Source of the DNA: Paenibacillus hamazuiensis
GTDB lineage: Bacteria > Bacillota > Bacilli > Paenibacillales > NBRC-103111
Direction of reading: 5' to 3'
Length of the DNA: 64,000 bases
NCBI RefSeq assembly: GCF_023276405.1
Contig: NZ_JALRMO010000001.1
Coordinates: 124,001-188,000 of the forward strand
Part shown: piece after piece, positions 25,147-35,102 of the stretch
Layout of the letters: every line of letters starts with the position of its first letter
Numbering within the stretch: the first letter of the stretch is position 1
Program-made: the position numbers and the translations under genes
The notes under the pieces: model-generated
What the model was told of the DNA's origin: nothing
Database searches by the model: none
What the model saw: the letters and a program-made list of their open reading frames with translations, nothing else

Positions 25147-26826
25147 ATGGGCATGGGATTCGTGCAAGTAGCGGTTACACTTGCCATTATTTTATTGCTG
25201 GTCAAACCGGCGGGAAGCTACCTTGTGAAAGTATTCGATTACGACAAAACGGCTCTTGACCGGGTATTCGGCCCTTTCGAGCGCGGCATTTACCGACTGA
25301 CGGGGGTTCGCTGGAACGAGGCGATGGGCTGGAGGGCGTATCTTGCCGCAATGCTTCTAAGCAACTTCGCGATGCTGCTGCTTATGTACCTGGTGCTCAG
25401 GCTGCAAACCTATTTGCCGCTCAATCCGGACGGGATCGGCAATATGCCGGCCGCGCAGGCGTTTAATACGGCCGTTTCTTTTATAACCAATACGAACTGG
25501 CAGTCGTACAGCGGGGAGAACGGGCTGTCATACTTGTCGCAAATGCTGGCGGTTACATTTCCGATGTTCACCTCAGCTGCGACAGGCTTCGCCGCAGCGG
25601 TCGCGTTCATTCGCGGATTGATCGGGCGCCGGGACAACCTGGGAAACTTTTACGTCGATATGGTGCGGGCGATTACACGCGTATTTTTACCGCTCAGCCT
25701 CGTTGTCGCTTTGTTCCTGGTATTCCAGGGAGTGCCGCAAACGATTCGGGGGGCTGTCGAAGCGACGACATTGGAAGGCCAAACGCAAACGATTACGCGA
25801 GGCCTGGTCGCTTCACTCGAGTCCATCAAGCATATTGGAACGAACGACGGGGGATGGTTCGGCACCAATGCGGCGCATCCGTTTGAAAATCCGACTCCGC
25901 TTGCGAACCTGGTTCATATCGTGTGCATGATGCTGCTTCCGACGTCGCTCGTCTTCGCTTTCGGGGTTATGATCAAAAACAAAAAGCAAGGCTGGGCGAT
26001 TTTCGCGGCGATGAGCATCATTTTCATGGTGATGCTGACGACCGTCTTCACTGCCGAGTACCGCGGAGTGCCGGCATTGGATGCGCTCGGCGTTCACGGC
26101 AATATGGAAGGCAAGGAAGTACGGCTTGGCATATCCGAATCGGCCTTGTTCACCGTGGTGACAACTGCGGCAACGACCGGGAGCGTGAGCAGCATGCACG
26201 AATCGCTGACGCCGATGGGCGGCTTCACGGCTCTGGCCGAAATGATGCTGAACAACGTGTTCGGCGGGAAGGGCGTCGGGCTGCTCAACGGGCTGCTGTA
26301 TTTGATTCTTTCCATCTTCATCTGCGGCCTCATGGTGGGGCGTACCCCGGAATTTCTCGGCAAGAAAATCGAAGGCGGGGAAGTGAAGCTCGCATCGATC
26401 GCCCTGCTGGTGCATCCGGTTATCATATTGGCGCCTACGGCGCTTGCGCTTATACGCCCGGAAGCGGTGGCGTCGATTTCCAATCCGGGCATGCACGGTC
26501 TTACCGAAGTGCTGTACGCTTTCGCATCGGGCGCCGCGAACAACGGCTCCGCTTTTGCCGGGCTTAATGTCAATACGGATTTTTACAATATCGGCATCGG
26601 GATCGTCATGCTGCTCGGGCGGTATATATCGATCATTGCAATGCTGGCCATTGCCGGGTCACTGGCGGTCAAGCGAGTCGTTCCGGTGACGGCGGGGACG
26701 CTAAGAACCGATACGCCGCTGTTTACGGGAGTTCTCGTCATGATTATTGTTGTGATCGGGGCTCTGACGTTTTTCCCGGCGCTTGCGCTCGGACCGATTG
26801 CCGAACATCTCGCGATGCTGCATTGA
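25147..26826 (+). CDS. kdpA: Potassium-transporting ATPase subunit A (channel subunit)
   Basis: 559 residues from the ATG at 25147, preceded by AAGGGGG; upstream in-frame starts would overlap kdpF. The family length is about 557. Selectivity-filter-like segments are visible, for example FITNTNWQSYSGE, IGTNDGGWFGTNAAHPFENP, TTAATTGSVSSMHESLTPMGG and GAANNGSAFAGL, one for each of four pore repeats. KdpA binds and conducts potassium into the complex. Confidence 0.96.
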   Translation: MGMGFVQVAVTLAIILLLVKPAGSYLVKVFDYDKTALDRVFGPFERGIYRLTGVRWNEAMGWRAYLAAMLLSNFAMLLLMYLVLRLQTYLPLNPDGIGNMPAAQAFNTAVSFITNTNWQSYSGENGLSYLSQMLAVTFPMFTSAATGFAAAVAFIRGLIGRRDNLGNFYVDMVRAITRVFLPLSLVVALFLVFQGVPQTIRGAVEATTLEGQTQTITRGLVASLESIKHIGTNDGGWFGTNAAHPFENPTPLANLVHIVCMMLLPTSLVFAFGVMIKNKKQGWAIFAAMSIIFMVMLTTVFTAEYRGVPALDALGVHGNMEGKEVRLGISESALFTVVTTAATTGSVSSMHESLTPMGGFTALAEMMLNNVFGGKGVGLLNGLLYLILSIFICGLMVGRTPEFLGKKIEGGEVKLASIALLVHPVIILAPTALALIRPEAVASISNPGMHGLTEVLYAFASGAANNGSAFAGLNVNTDFYNIGIGIVMLLGRYISIIAMLAIAGSLAVKRVVPVTAGTLRTDTPLFTGVLVMIIVVIGALTFFPALALGPIAEHLAMLH

Positions 26827-26856
26827 ATACGGCGGTTAATATAGAGGAGGATTTAT

Positions 26857-28899
26857 ATGGCAGCAACCCGCAATAAAGCGATGACGAACGAAATCGTATT
26901 GCAGGCGATGGCGGATGCGTTCAAGAAGCTGAATCCGCTCGTCATGGCGAAAAATCCGGTCATGTTTATCGTGGAGGCCGGTACGGTCATTACGCTGCTT
27001 TTGTCCTTTGCCCCCGAGCTTTTCGGGGCATCCGGCGTCGGCAGGGGGTACAATATCGCCGTTTTCTTTATACTGCTGTTTACCGTGCTTTTCGGTAATT
27101 TCGCCGAGGCGCTCGCAGAAGGACGGGGAAAAGCGCAGGCGGACACGCTTCGCAAAACGAAGTCGGAAACGATGGCGAAGCTGGTGGAAAAGGACGGCAG
27201 CCTCAGGCAGGTCGCTTCGACTCAGCTCAAAAAAGGAGACATCGTCCGGGTGGATGCCGGCGAGATCATACCGACCGACGGCGAGATTGTGGAAGGGCTC
27301 GCTTCGATCGACGAATCGGCGATTACCGGCGAATCGGCGCCGGTCATCAAGGAAGCGGGCGGCGACTTCTCGTCCGTCACCGGCGGCACGAGAGTCGTCT
27401 CCGACTACATCGTCGTGAAGGTGATGACCGATCCCGGCGAATCGTTTCTCGACCGGATGATCTCGCTCGTCGAGGGTGCGAAGCGGCAGAAGACGCCGAA
27501 CGAAATCGCGCTGACGACACTGCTGGCCGTTCTCACGCTCATTTTTCTTATTGTCATTATCACTATGGTTCCGATGGCGGATTATTTGGGGGTACGTCTG
27601 GATTTGGCCGCATTGATCGCACTGCTCGTTTGTTTGATCCCGACCACGATCGGCGGGCTGCTTTCCGCGATCGGCATTGCGGGGATGGATCGGGTGACGC
27701 AGTTCAACGTGCTCGCGATGTCGGGCAAGGCGGTGGAGGCGGCGGGAGATATCGATACGCTTATCCTGGATAAGACGGGGACGATCACCTACGGCAACCG
27801 GATGGCTTTCGAGTTCACCCCGGTGCAAGGCGTATCCGCCAAGGAGATGACAATTGCCGCGCTGCAGGCATCGGTCAAGGATGAAACGCCGGAAGGACGT
27901 TCCGTCGTAGAGCTGGCGGGGAAGCTGGGCGCATCGTGGGCCGCCTCCGAATATGAAGCTGCCGAGGCCGTGGAGTTCACGGCGGAAACCCGCATGTCCG
28001 GATTGAACCTGAAAAACGGCACTGTCGTTCGCAAGGGGGCGATCGATGCGATCAAGAGGTATGTTTCCGCGAAAGGAGGCAGCGTGCCGGCCGATCTCGA
28101 AGAGATTTCAAACCGTATCGCCAAGGCCGGCGGAACCCCGCTGGCGGTAGCTGTGGGCAATCGCATCTATGGCGTCATTTATTTGAAGGATACGGTAAAA
28201 CCCGGGCTGAAGGAACGGTTCGAGGAGCTGCGGGCGATGGGGATCAAGTCGATCATGTGTACGGGAGATAACCCGCTGACGGCCGCCACCATCGCGCTGG
28301 AAGCCGGTGTCGACGACTTTATCGCCGAAGCGAAGCCGGAGGATAAAATTGCGGCCATCAAGAAGGAGCAGCAGGAGGGCAAATTGGTCGCCATGACCGG
28401 CGACGGCACAAACGATGCGCCGGCGCTTGCTCAGGCGGACGTGGGACTCGCCATGAACTCGGGAACGATGGCGGCCAAGGAAGCCGCCAATATGATCGAC
28501 CTCGATTCCGATCCGACGAAGCTGCTGTCCGTCGTCTCGATCGGCAAGCAGCTGCTCATTACGCGCGGCGCGCTGACAACTTTTTCGATCGCCAACGATA
28601 TTGCGAAATATTTTGCGATCATTCCCGCGATGTTTATTGCGGCGATGCCGCAGCTGCAGGCGCTGAACATCATGCGTCTCGCTTCGCCCGAATCGGCGAT
28701 ATTGTCCGCTCTGATCTTCAACGCGGTCATTATCCCGCTGCTCATCCCGATCGCGATGAAGGGCGTGAAATACCGCGCCATGTCCGCTGACAGGCTGCTT
28801 GCCCGCAACGTGCTGATTTACGGCATCGGCGGAGTGGTCGTGCCGTTCGTCGGAATCAAGCTTATCGATATGGCTCTGAACGGTTTGCACATCGTTTAA
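26857..28899 (+). CDS. kdpB: Potassium-transporting ATPase ATP-binding subunit B (P-type)
   Basis: 680 residues. The phosphorylated Asp is D305 in [11 protein letters not shown]. The actuator motif [12 protein letters not shown], the hinge [18 protein letters not shown] and the nucleotide-binding region are all intact. As a P-type ATPase it drives uptake through KdpA. It begins 30 bp after kdpA and is followed 23 bp later by kdpC. Confidence 0.97.
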   Translation: MAATRNKAMTNEIVLQAMADAFKKLNPLVMAKNPVMFIVEAGTVITLLLSFAPELFGASGVGRGYNIAVFFILLFTVLFGNFAEALAEGRGKAQADTLRKTKSETMAKLVEKDGSLRQVASTQLKKGDIVRVDAGEIIPTDGEIVEGLASIDESAITGESAPVIKEAGGDFSSVTGGTRVVSDYIVVKVMTDPGESFLDRMISLVEGAKRQKTPNEIALTTLLAVLTLIFLIVIITMVPMADYLGVRLDLAALIALLVCLIPTTIGGLLSAIGIAGMDRVTQFNVLAMSGKAVEAAGDIDTLILDKTGTITYGNRMAFEFTPVQGVSAKEMTIAALQASVKDETPEGRSVVELAGKLGASWAASEYEAAEAVEFTAETRMSGLNLKNGTVVRKGAIDAIKRYVSAKGGSVPADLEEISNRIAKAGGTPLAVAVGNRIYGVIYLKDTVKPGLKERFEELRAMGIKSIMCTGDNPLTAATIALEAGVDDFIAEAKPEDKIAAIKKEQQEGKLVAMTGDGTNDAPALAQADVGLAMNSGTMAAKEAANMIDLDSDPTKLLSVVSIGKQLLITRGALTTFSIANDIAKYFAIIPAMFIAAMPQLQALNIMRLASPESAILSALIFNAVIIPLLIPIAMKGVKYRAMSADRLLARNVLIYGIGGVVVPFVGIKLIDMALNGLHIV

Positions 28900-28922
28900 A
28901 ACTGGAAGGCAGGGAATGAAAA

Positions 28923-29486
28923 ATGAAAACGACTGTAACCGCGATCCGCGTTTCCATCGTACTTATGATATTGTGCGGGCTGATTTATCCGCTTGTAACG
29001 ACCTGGCTTGCCGGGGTTTTGTTCCCGAAGCAGGCGGACGGCAGTTTAATCCGCTTGGGGGATACCGTCATCGGCTCCGAGCTGCTCGCGCAAAACGTTA
29101 CATCGCCGAAGCTGTTCCACCCGAGGGAGTCGGCCGCGAAATACGATCCGACAGCCTCGGCAGGCTCCAACCGGGCGGTGGCATCGGACGATTATGCGAA
29201 GGAGATGGCCGAGCGGATCAATGAGCTGAGGAAGGAAAATCCTGTGCTGGAAGATATTCCTTCCGACCTGGTCACGACGTCCGGCTCCGGCTTCGACCCG
29301 GATCTGTCGCCCGAAGCGGCCAAGGCGCAAATCCCGAGAATCAGCCGGGCTGCCGGCATTGCGGAGCAGCAATTGCAGCAGCTCGTCGATTCGCTGACCC
29401 AGGGCCGCCAGCTCGGCATATTCGGCGAGCCGCGCGTCAATGTGTCGGCCTTGAATATCGAGTTGCTGAAACTGGTCAAGTTTTAG
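28923..29486 (+). CDS. kdpC: Potassium-transporting ATPase subunit C
   Basis: 187 residues with one N-terminal transmembrane span (IRVSIVLMILCGLIYPLVTT) and a soluble domain containing FHPRESAAKYDPTASAGSN, DLVTTSGSGFDPDLSPEAA and the ending GEPRVNVSALNIELLK, all KdpC hallmarks. It promotes ATP binding by KdpB. Confidence 0.95.
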   Translation: MKTTVTAIRVSIVLMILCGLIYPLVTTWLAGVLFPKQADGSLIRLGDTVIGSELLAQNVTSPKLFHPRESAAKYDPTASAGSNRAVASDDYAKEMAERINELRKENPVLEDIPSDLVTTSGSGFDPDLSPEAAKAQIPRISRAAGIAEQQLQQLVDSLTQGRQLGIFGEPRVNVSALNIELLKLVKF

Positions 29487-29574
29487 AAGAAAGTGAATGC
29501 TAACTGACCCATACTATATTTTTCTATATATTGATACATGGTGCCGAGGTCGGTTACGGCTCATGCGGTACGGT

Positions 29575-29761
29575 GTAACGGTTGCAGATGAGCTTATAGG
29601 GGCTAAATTGGTGATTTCGGAACGGTAACGGTTGCCAGAGCTGTTATTTGTGAACTTTCATTGTATGGAGAGGTACAAAATGAGAAATAAGCTCTGCTAC
29701 AACCGTTACAATGCAAAAATGACGTTTTCGAGCCAAATAAGCTCGGCAGCAACCGTTAGCC
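29575..29761 (+). repeat. 187-bp palindromic interspersed repeat, copy 2
   Basis: Second copy of the element at 7562-7748, here in the opposite orientation and of identical length. It sits in the 369-bp gap between kdpC and the KdpD sensor gene. Both copies keep all four GTAACGGTTG-type units, arranged two forward then two reversed, so the whole can fold into nested hairpins. The remaining gap holds a terminator (29808-29842) and nothing else I can identify. Confidence 0.85.
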
Positions 29762-29807
29762 TTCCTCTACGGAATCCGTTGGAACATCGTCTGCCAAACT
29801 TGAAGCG

Positions 29808-29842
29808 GCCGCTCTCCGTTCCGCAAAGGGGAGCGGCTTTTT
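29808..29842 (+). terminator. Terminator or attenuator upstream of the KdpD sensor gene
   Basis: Stem GCCGCTCTCC with GGGGAGCGGC (one G-U pair) and five T. It ends only 13 bp before the next start codon, so it separates kdpFABC from the regulator genes or attenuates entry into them. Confidence 0.75.
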
Positions 29843-29855
29843 AGGGGAAACGCAT

Positions 29856-32180
29856 ATGGACAACTTTCGCAGAAAAACGCCGGAGGAAATTTTTCATTCC
29901 ATCTCCAGGCTTCGTCGCGGCACCTTGAAAATTTACATCGGGCCGGTGAGCGGCTCCGGCAAAACGTATCATATGCTGCGCGACGGGAACGCCCTGAAGC
30001 AGCGGGGAATCGATGTCGTGATCTGCGCCGTTTCCACGCTTCAGCGGCCGGAAACCGTAGAGCAGCTGGGCGATCTGGAACGGGTGCCGAGCATCCATTG
30101 GCGGCAAGGGGAAGCGGAGTTTAAGGATTTGAACCTCGACGTTTTGCTGGAGAGGAACCCGGAAGTGGTGCTCGCGGACGGGCTGGCTCACCGGAACCGG
30201 CCCGGAGCGCGGTTTCCGACTCGTCTGGACGATATCAAGTTTCTGCTTGCGAACGGCATCAGCGTCATCACGACGGTTAACGTGTATGAGCTGGAGGGCT
30301 ATACGGAAATCGCCCGCAAGCTGACCGGAATCGATGTGAAAAATACCGTTCCCGCCGATACGTTGGAGCTTGCCGATGAGGTGCGGCTTATCGATGTGAC
30401 CCCGGAAGCGATTCTTAGCCGGCTTGCGGAAGGGCACTTCAAGGTGAACAAAGATTTGTCCCTCTTCAGGCGCGGCAATTTAGGCGTCCTGAGGGAGCTC
30501 GCTCTTAGGCTCGTTGCCGGAGAAGTGAACGAGTCTCTGGAGGAGCACCGCGAGGAGATGGGGCTTGTCGGGCCATCCGGCGCCAGCGAACGTATTCTCG
30601 TATCGACGCAGTACCATTGGAACGGCTCCATCTACATCCGCCGCGGCGAGCAGATTGCCAAAAGGCTGAACGGGGATTTGCGGGTAGTCACGTTCCGCAA
30701 TTTCAAGAGGCCGCTGTCCAAAGAAGCCGCGGCGTTTCGCAGAAGCATGATCAAGCTCGCCGGGAAGATCGGCTGCGGACTCGAGGAGCTGCCTTTCCGG
30801 GGCCGCCGGAGCATTCCGGATGCGTTGGTCAAGTATGCCTCCCAACATAACGTGACGCGAATCGTGATGGGACATACGAAGCATTCCCGGTGGCAGGAGC
30901 TGCGGCAAGGCTCGATCGTCAATCGGCTTCTGAGGAAGATGAGAAATATCGATTTGTTTCTCATTGCCGATCGGGCCGAACACGATGGCGAACGGATTTT
31001 GCCGGCAATACTGACGCCAAATCGTGAATTCGAAAAATACCGCCGGCTGAGCGAAGAGGAAGTCGCCGAGAAAATACACAAAATCAAACGCGGCAAGTTT
31101 AAAATATATATAGGCGCTGCGCCGGGTGTGGGCAAAACGTACACGATGCTGCGCGAAGGCAACGACTTGCTGAAAAAAGGGGTCGATGTGCGGATCGGAC
31201 TGCTCGAAACCCATAACCGCAAAGAAACGACCGCTCAAATCGGATCCCTCGGCATCATTCCGCGGCAAATCATCCCGTACCGGGGCGTTGGACTGGAGGA
31301 GATGGATACGGCGGCCATTGTCCGCAGCTGTTCGGAAGTGGTGCTGATCGACGAGCTCGCCCATACGAACGTTCCGGGAAGCAAAAACCGCAAGCGCTAC
31401 GAGGATGTGATGGAGATTCTAGATAGCGGGATCAACGTCATCGCCACCGTCAATGTTCAGCACCTCGAAAGCCTGAACGATGCGGTGGAGCAAATCACCG
31501 GCATACGGGTAAGGGAAACAGTGCCCGACAGCATTTTGCGTATGGCGGATGAGGTGCAGCTGATCGATGTTTCTCCGGAGGCGTTGCGGCAGCGGATGCG
31601 CGAAGGTAAAATATACGCTAAAAGCAAGATCGATCAAGCGCTGAATCATTTTTTCAAAACGGGAAATCTGATCGCCTTGCGCGAGCTGGCTCTTCGGGAA
31701 ATCGCCGACGACGTCGACGAAAGATTGGAGTCGCTGGAACGGAAAAGCTCGCTTCGCGGTCCGTGGCGGAGAAAGGAACTGATTTTCGTTTGCGTCAATC
31801 TCACTCCCTGCGCCGAGCGGCTCATCCGCCGCGGTTTTCGCACGGCTTACCGGCTAAAAGCGGCCTGGTACGTCAATTATGTTCACATAGGCGGGCCGCC
31901 GACCGCAGAGCTGCAAAAAAGACTGGAGTCGCTTGAAACGTTAACTGCCCGTCTGGGCGGCACGTTTGTCGTCCATAAAGGAGCGCATATTCGGCAAATC
32001 GCGGGGATATTATCCGGGAAAGCGGATGAAGCGGGAGCCACCCAACTGGTTATCGGTCAATCGAAGCAAAATTTGCGGAACAAGTTGCGGCAAGGTTCGT
32101 TGGTCAATCGGCTCATCCGTTTGTCTCGCCATCGGGACGTCCTGGTCGTGGCGGACTATGACCCGAACCTGGCGTTATAG
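29856..32180 (+). CDS. Stand-alone KdpD sensor: two tandem KdpD-USP modules, no kinase
   Basis: 774 residues made of two similar halves. Half 1 (about 1-380) has a P-loop GPVSGSGKT at 29-37 and a degenerate DGLAHRN at 108-114. Half 2 (about 405-774) has the canonical P-loop GAAPGVGKT at 420-428 and intact DELAHTN at 499-505. Each half continues with a USP-like domain (ERILVSTQYHWNG; RKELIFVCVNLTPC) and a QGSIVNRL or QGSLVNRL ending. These are the cytosolic N-terminal domains that in ordinary KdpD sense potassium and cyclic di-AMP. Membrane and kinase domains are absent and are encoded by the next gene. The first half looks catalytically altered. Confidence 0.88.
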   Translation: MDNFRRKTPEEIFHSISRLRRGTLKIYIGPVSGSGKTYHMLRDGNALKQRGIDVVICAVSTLQRPETVEQLGDLERVPSIHWRQGEAEFKDLNLDVLLERNPEVVLADGLAHRNRPGARFPTRLDDIKFLLANGISVITTVNVYELEGYTEIARKLTGIDVKNTVPADTLELADEVRLIDVTPEAILSRLAEGHFKVNKDLSLFRRGNLGVLRELALRLVAGEVNESLEEHREEMGLVGPSGASERILVSTQYHWNGSIYIRRGEQIAKRLNGDLRVVTFRNFKRPLSKEAAAFRRSMIKLAGKIGCGLEELPFRGRRSIPDALVKYASQHNVTRIVMGHTKHSRWQELRQGSIVNRLLRKMRNIDLFLIADRAEHDGERILPAILTPNREFEKYRRLSEEEVAEKIHKIKRGKFKIYIGAAPGVGKTYTMLREGNDLLKKGVDVRIGLLETHNRKETTAQIGSLGIIPRQIIPYRGVGLEEMDTAAIVRSCSEVVLIDELAHTNVPGSKNRKRYEDVMEILDSGINVIATVNVQHLESLNDAVEQITGIRVRETVPDSILRMADEVQLIDVSPEALRQRMREGKIYAKSKIDQALNHFFKTGNLIALRELALREIADDVDERLESLERKSSLRGPWRRKELIFVCVNLTPCAERLIRRGFRTAYRLKAAWYVNYVHIGGPPTAELQKRLESLETLTARLGGTFVVHKGAHIRQIAGILSGKADEAGATQLVIGQSKQNLRNKLRQGSLVNRLIRLSRHRDVLVVADYDPNLAL

Positions 32181-32215
32181 TGAAGGGAAAATAGAACGTA
32201 CGGGAAGTGAGCATA

Positions 32216-33883
32216 TTGGAACGCAGCCGCAACGGGAAACATACGATCATCTCAAAACGGGGACGATCGCGAATCGGGGAATGGTTCCGCCGCAAAGCGG
32301 TCTTCGTCCGGGAAGACGAAGCAGGAACTTCGTCAATCTTCTCATGGTCTCCCTATGTCTGGATCACGGCGCTGATCGGATTGCTCACCGCAGTGCTTCA
32401 CCCTTTCGGGCTTTTTCTCGATCCGGTGAACATAGCGCTTATTTATTTGATCCCGGTCCTGTTAAGCGCCGCATACGGAGGAATAGGGCCGTCATTTTAT
32501 GCGGCGCTTCTGGGCGTTCTCGCGTTTGACTTCTTTTTTGTCCCGCCGTTTCTCAGCTTCACGGTGGCGGATCTGCGCTATCTGATTTCGTTCGCCGTAT
32601 TTTTGGCTGTGGCCGGCTTAACCGGCAGCCTGGCTGCCCGTTTGAAGCAGCAGCTGCGGTTCTCGAAGCAGCGGGAAGCTCACACAGCCTCGCTTTATGA
32701 GCTGAGCCGGCAAATGAGCGCGATCACGGACATTCATTCGCTGCTCGCGAACGTAACCCGGAAGGTCTCCGAAATGATCCAAACGCAAGCGGCCATATAT
32801 TTGCCGGATGAGCATGATGAACTGAGGCTTACAGCGGCATCCCCCGGCCATTCCGATGGGGGGCAAAGCGAGTCGGAACGGATGATAGCCAAGTGGGTTT
32901 TTCAGCATGGAGAAGCGGCAGGGAAGGGGTCGGGCGTACTGAGAGAAACGTCCGGGTTTTACGTTCCTTTGCGCACCGAGGATCGGGTCTACGGGGTTTT
33001 GGCGATCAAGCTTGAAAAAGAGAGCGGAGCAATTCCTCCGGATACCCGGCGTTTGCTTGAGGCTCTGGGCGGACTCGCCGCGATCGCCATCGCCCGCCTG
33101 AAGCTGACGGAGGAAGCCAGGATCGCTCATTTGTCGGCGGAGTCGGAAAAGCTGCGGACGGCGCTGCTCGATTCCGTCTCTCACGAGCTGAGAACACCGC
33201 TCGCCACCATCATCGGCTCCGCAACCGGACTGATCGAAGGAGACAAGCTTTTTTCCCCCGAAGACAGGCTGGAGCTTCTTGCTGCGATTCGGGACGGAGC
33301 GCTGCGAATGAATCGTCTTGTCGCCAACCTGCTCGGTATGGTGAAATTGGAAAGCGGCATGCTGCAGCTGCGGAAAAAGTGGTGCGATCTCGAAGATATC
33401 ATCGGGGTGGTGCTGGCGCAGGTGAAAGATTTCCAGCAGCATCGGGAAATAAACGTAAAATTGCCGGAACGCGTTCCTGTGCTTTTGGGCGATGAAGTGC
33501 TGCTGGAGCAAATGCTTGTAAATGTCGTGAGCAACTCCATTAAATATTCTCCCGATTACAGCCGGATTGCGATATCGGTTAAAGCGGACGAAGACAATGT
33601 CGAGATAAGCGTCGCGGATTCCGGAGTCGGTCTGTCCGCGGCTGACCGGGAACGCATTTTTGAAAAATTTTACCGGGCGGGCCGGACCAAACATATACCC
33701 GGAACCGGCCTCGGACTTGCCATCTGCAAAGGAATCGCCGAACTGCACGGGGGGACGATTTCCGCACAGCCGAATGTTGAAGGAGGCACGGTCATGACGA
33801 TTGCTCTTCCACAGAACGAGGAAAGCAGGCGGAATCCGTCGCTTCAAGAGGGGAGAAACTACAACGATGACGAACCCGGATAA
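32216..33883 (+). CDS. kdpD: KdpD C-terminal part as a separate protein: DUF4118, GAF-like, histidine kinase
   Basis: 555 residues from the TTG at 32216, which has GGGAAG eight bases upstream; a GTG at 32207 is the alternative. Four transmembrane helices of the DUF4118 type (SPYVWITALIGLLTAVL to FAVFLAVAGLTGSLA, about 45-140) are followed by a GAF-like domain (about 160-310) and a kinase core. The H-box is DSVSHELRTPLATI, the N-box NVVSNSIKYSP, and the G-boxes DSGVGLS and GTGLGLAICKG. It lacks the N-terminal sensor domains, which are in the preceding gene. It should phosphorylate the KdpE regulator encoded next. Confidence 0.9.
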   Translation: MERSRNGKHTIISKRGRSRIGEWFRRKAVFVREDEAGTSSIFSWSPYVWITALIGLLTAVLHPFGLFLDPVNIALIYLIPVLLSAAYGGIGPSFYAALLGVLAFDFFFVPPFLSFTVADLRYLISFAVFLAVAGLTGSLAARLKQQLRFSKQREAHTASLYELSRQMSAITDIHSLLANVTRKVSEMIQTQAAIYLPDEHDELRLTAASPGHSDGGQSESERMIAKWVFQHGEAAGKGSGVLRETSGFYVPLRTEDRVYGVLAIKLEKESGAIPPDTRRLLEALGGLAAIAIARLKLTEEARIAHLSAESEKLRTALLDSVSHELRTPLATIIGSATGLIEGDKLFSPEDRLELLAAIRDGALRMNRLVANLLGMVKLESGMLQLRKKWCDLEDIIGVVLAQVKDFQQHREINVKLPERVPVLLGDEVLLEQMLVNVVSNSIKYSPDYSRIAISVKADEDNVEISVADSGVGLSAADRERIFEKFYRAGRTKHIPGTGLGLAICKGIAELHGGTISAQPNVEGGTVMTIALPQNEESRRNPSLQEGRNYNDDEPG

Positions 33884-34568
33884 TGGCGCGCGCATTTTAA
33901 TCATTGACGACGAACCGCAAATCCGCAAATTGCTGAAAGTTACGCTGCAGGCCCATCGTTTTGACATATTTGAAGCGTCTGCCGGCGAAGAGGGGATTTT
34001 GCAGGCATCGGTCAGCCATCCCGACCTGATCGTGCTCGATTTGGGTCTCCCCGATATTTCCGGCATGGACGTGCTGCTGCGTATACGGGAATGGTCAAGC
34101 GTGCCGGTGATCGTGCTTACGGCGAAGGAGCGGGAGGAGGATAAAATCGCTGCGCTTGATAGCGGCGCCGACGACTACGTCACCAAGCCGTTCGGCATGG
34201 GGGAACTGCTGGCGCGGATCCGCGTGGCTCTCCGTCATGTGGCCAAATCGGCCAATGAGCCGGTGCTTGAGTTCGGCGAGCTGAAGATCGATTTGGCTCA
34301 TCGCTCCGTCGAACTTCACGGGGAACGCTTGAAGCTGACGCCGACCGAATACGATTTGCTGAAGGTGCTGGCGTTAAGCGCCGGTAAGGTCATCACCCAG
34401 CGCCAGCTGCTTCAGCAGGTTTGGGGCGGTCACCATCATGAATCGGACAGCCACTATTTGCGGGTGTATATCGGCCATTTGCGGAAAAAACTGGAGGAAG
34501 ACCCGACAAGACCGAAGTTTATCGTTACGGAGCCGGGGATCGGGTACCGGTTTCTTTCCCGGGATTAA
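33867..34568 (+). CDS. kdpE: Response regulator KdpE (OmpR family)
   Basis: 233 residues from the ATG at 33867, overlapping the kinase gene by 17 bases. The receiver domain has the acidic pair IDDEPQ, the phosphorylation site in DLIVLDLGLPDISG, and the conserved Thr and Lys in VIVLTAKE and DDYVTKPFG. The C-terminal winged helix (LTPTEYDLLKVLALSAGKVITQRQLLQQVWG, shown in part by VYIGHLRKKLEEDP) binds DNA. It activates kdpFABC under potassium limitation. Order differs from E. coli only in the split sensor. Confidence 0.93.
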   Translation: MTNPDNGARILIIDDEPQIRKLLKVTLQAHRFDIFEASAGEEGILQASVSHPDLIVLDLGLPDISGMDVLLRIREWSSVPVIVLTAKEREEDKIAALDSGADDYVTKPFGMGELLARIRVALRHVAKSANEPVLEFGELKIDLAHRSVELHGERLKLTPTEYDLLKVLALSAGKVITQRQLLQQVWGGHHHESDSHYLRVYIGHLRKKLEEDPTRPKFIVTEPGIGYRFLSRD

Positions 34569-34599
34569 GCAGGATCGAAAGCCCGAACAGAAAAGAATA

Positions 34600-34628
34600 T
34601 TGACTTTAAGGATAGTTATAACTATAAT
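34600..34628 (+). promoter_or_regulatory. Sigma-A promoter with a palindromic operator, Rrf2 gene
   Basis: TTGACT and TATAAT are separated by exactly 17 bases. The perfect palindrome ATAGTTATAACTAT (34612-34625) overlaps the spacer and the -10 box. A repressor bound there would block polymerase, so autorepression by the Rrf2 protein encoded next is likely. Related GTTRTAAC motifs occur upstream of the NmrA-like gene. Confidence 0.75.
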
Positions 34629-34647
34629 GGTTACAACGGTGGTGATC

Positions 34648-35064
34648 ATGATGCAAATCAGTACGCGCTTTTCCATGGCGGTGCATTCCCTTACCCTCAT
34701 TGCGGTCAATCCGAACGAATGCACCGGAGATTACATCGCGGGCAGCGTCAATACGAATCCTGTCGTCATCCGGAGAATTATGGGCATGCTGAAGAAGGCC
34801 GGATTGGTGGACGTTCGTCCCGGGGTAGGCGGCGCTTCTTTGCTCAAAGATCCCGACCGGATTACACTGCTTGACGTGTATCGGGCGGTCAATGCGACGG
34901 AGGAGAACCAGCTGTTTCGGATTCACGAAAATTCCAATATCGCTTGCCAGGTCGGGCGCAATATCGAACAGCTCCTTCAGGAAGAATTGAAAGACGCCCA
35001 GTCCGTAATGGAACAAAGGTTAGCCCGGACGACGATAGCTCAACTGATCGGCAAGATCGAGTAA
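34648..35064 (+). CDS. Rrf2-family transcriptional regulator
   Basis: 138 residues from the ATG at 34648 (or the adjacent one at 34651). The start MQISTRFSMAVHSL and the winged-helix segment TGDYIAGSVNTNPVVIRRIMGMLKKAGLVDVRPGVGG (here shortened in its middle in my reading) are typical of the YwnA/Rrf2 group. The only cysteines, one in the N-terminal half and one in SNIACQVG, do not form the three-Cys cluster of IscR/NsrR, so an iron-sulfur cofactor is unlikely. It is followed by an NAD(P)-binding gene with related operator motifs, as in B. subtilis ywnA-ywnB. Confidence 0.88.
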   Translation: MMQISTRFSMAVHSLTLIAVNPNECTGDYIAGSVNTNPVVIRRIMGMLKKAGLVDVRPGVGGASLLKDPDRITLLDVYRAVNATEENQLFRIHENSNIACQVGRNIEQLLQEELKDAQSVMEQRLARTTIAQLIGKIE

Positions 35065-35102
35065 AGATGAAAGCTCCTGACAGAGCTTTTATTTTAAAGC
35101 TT

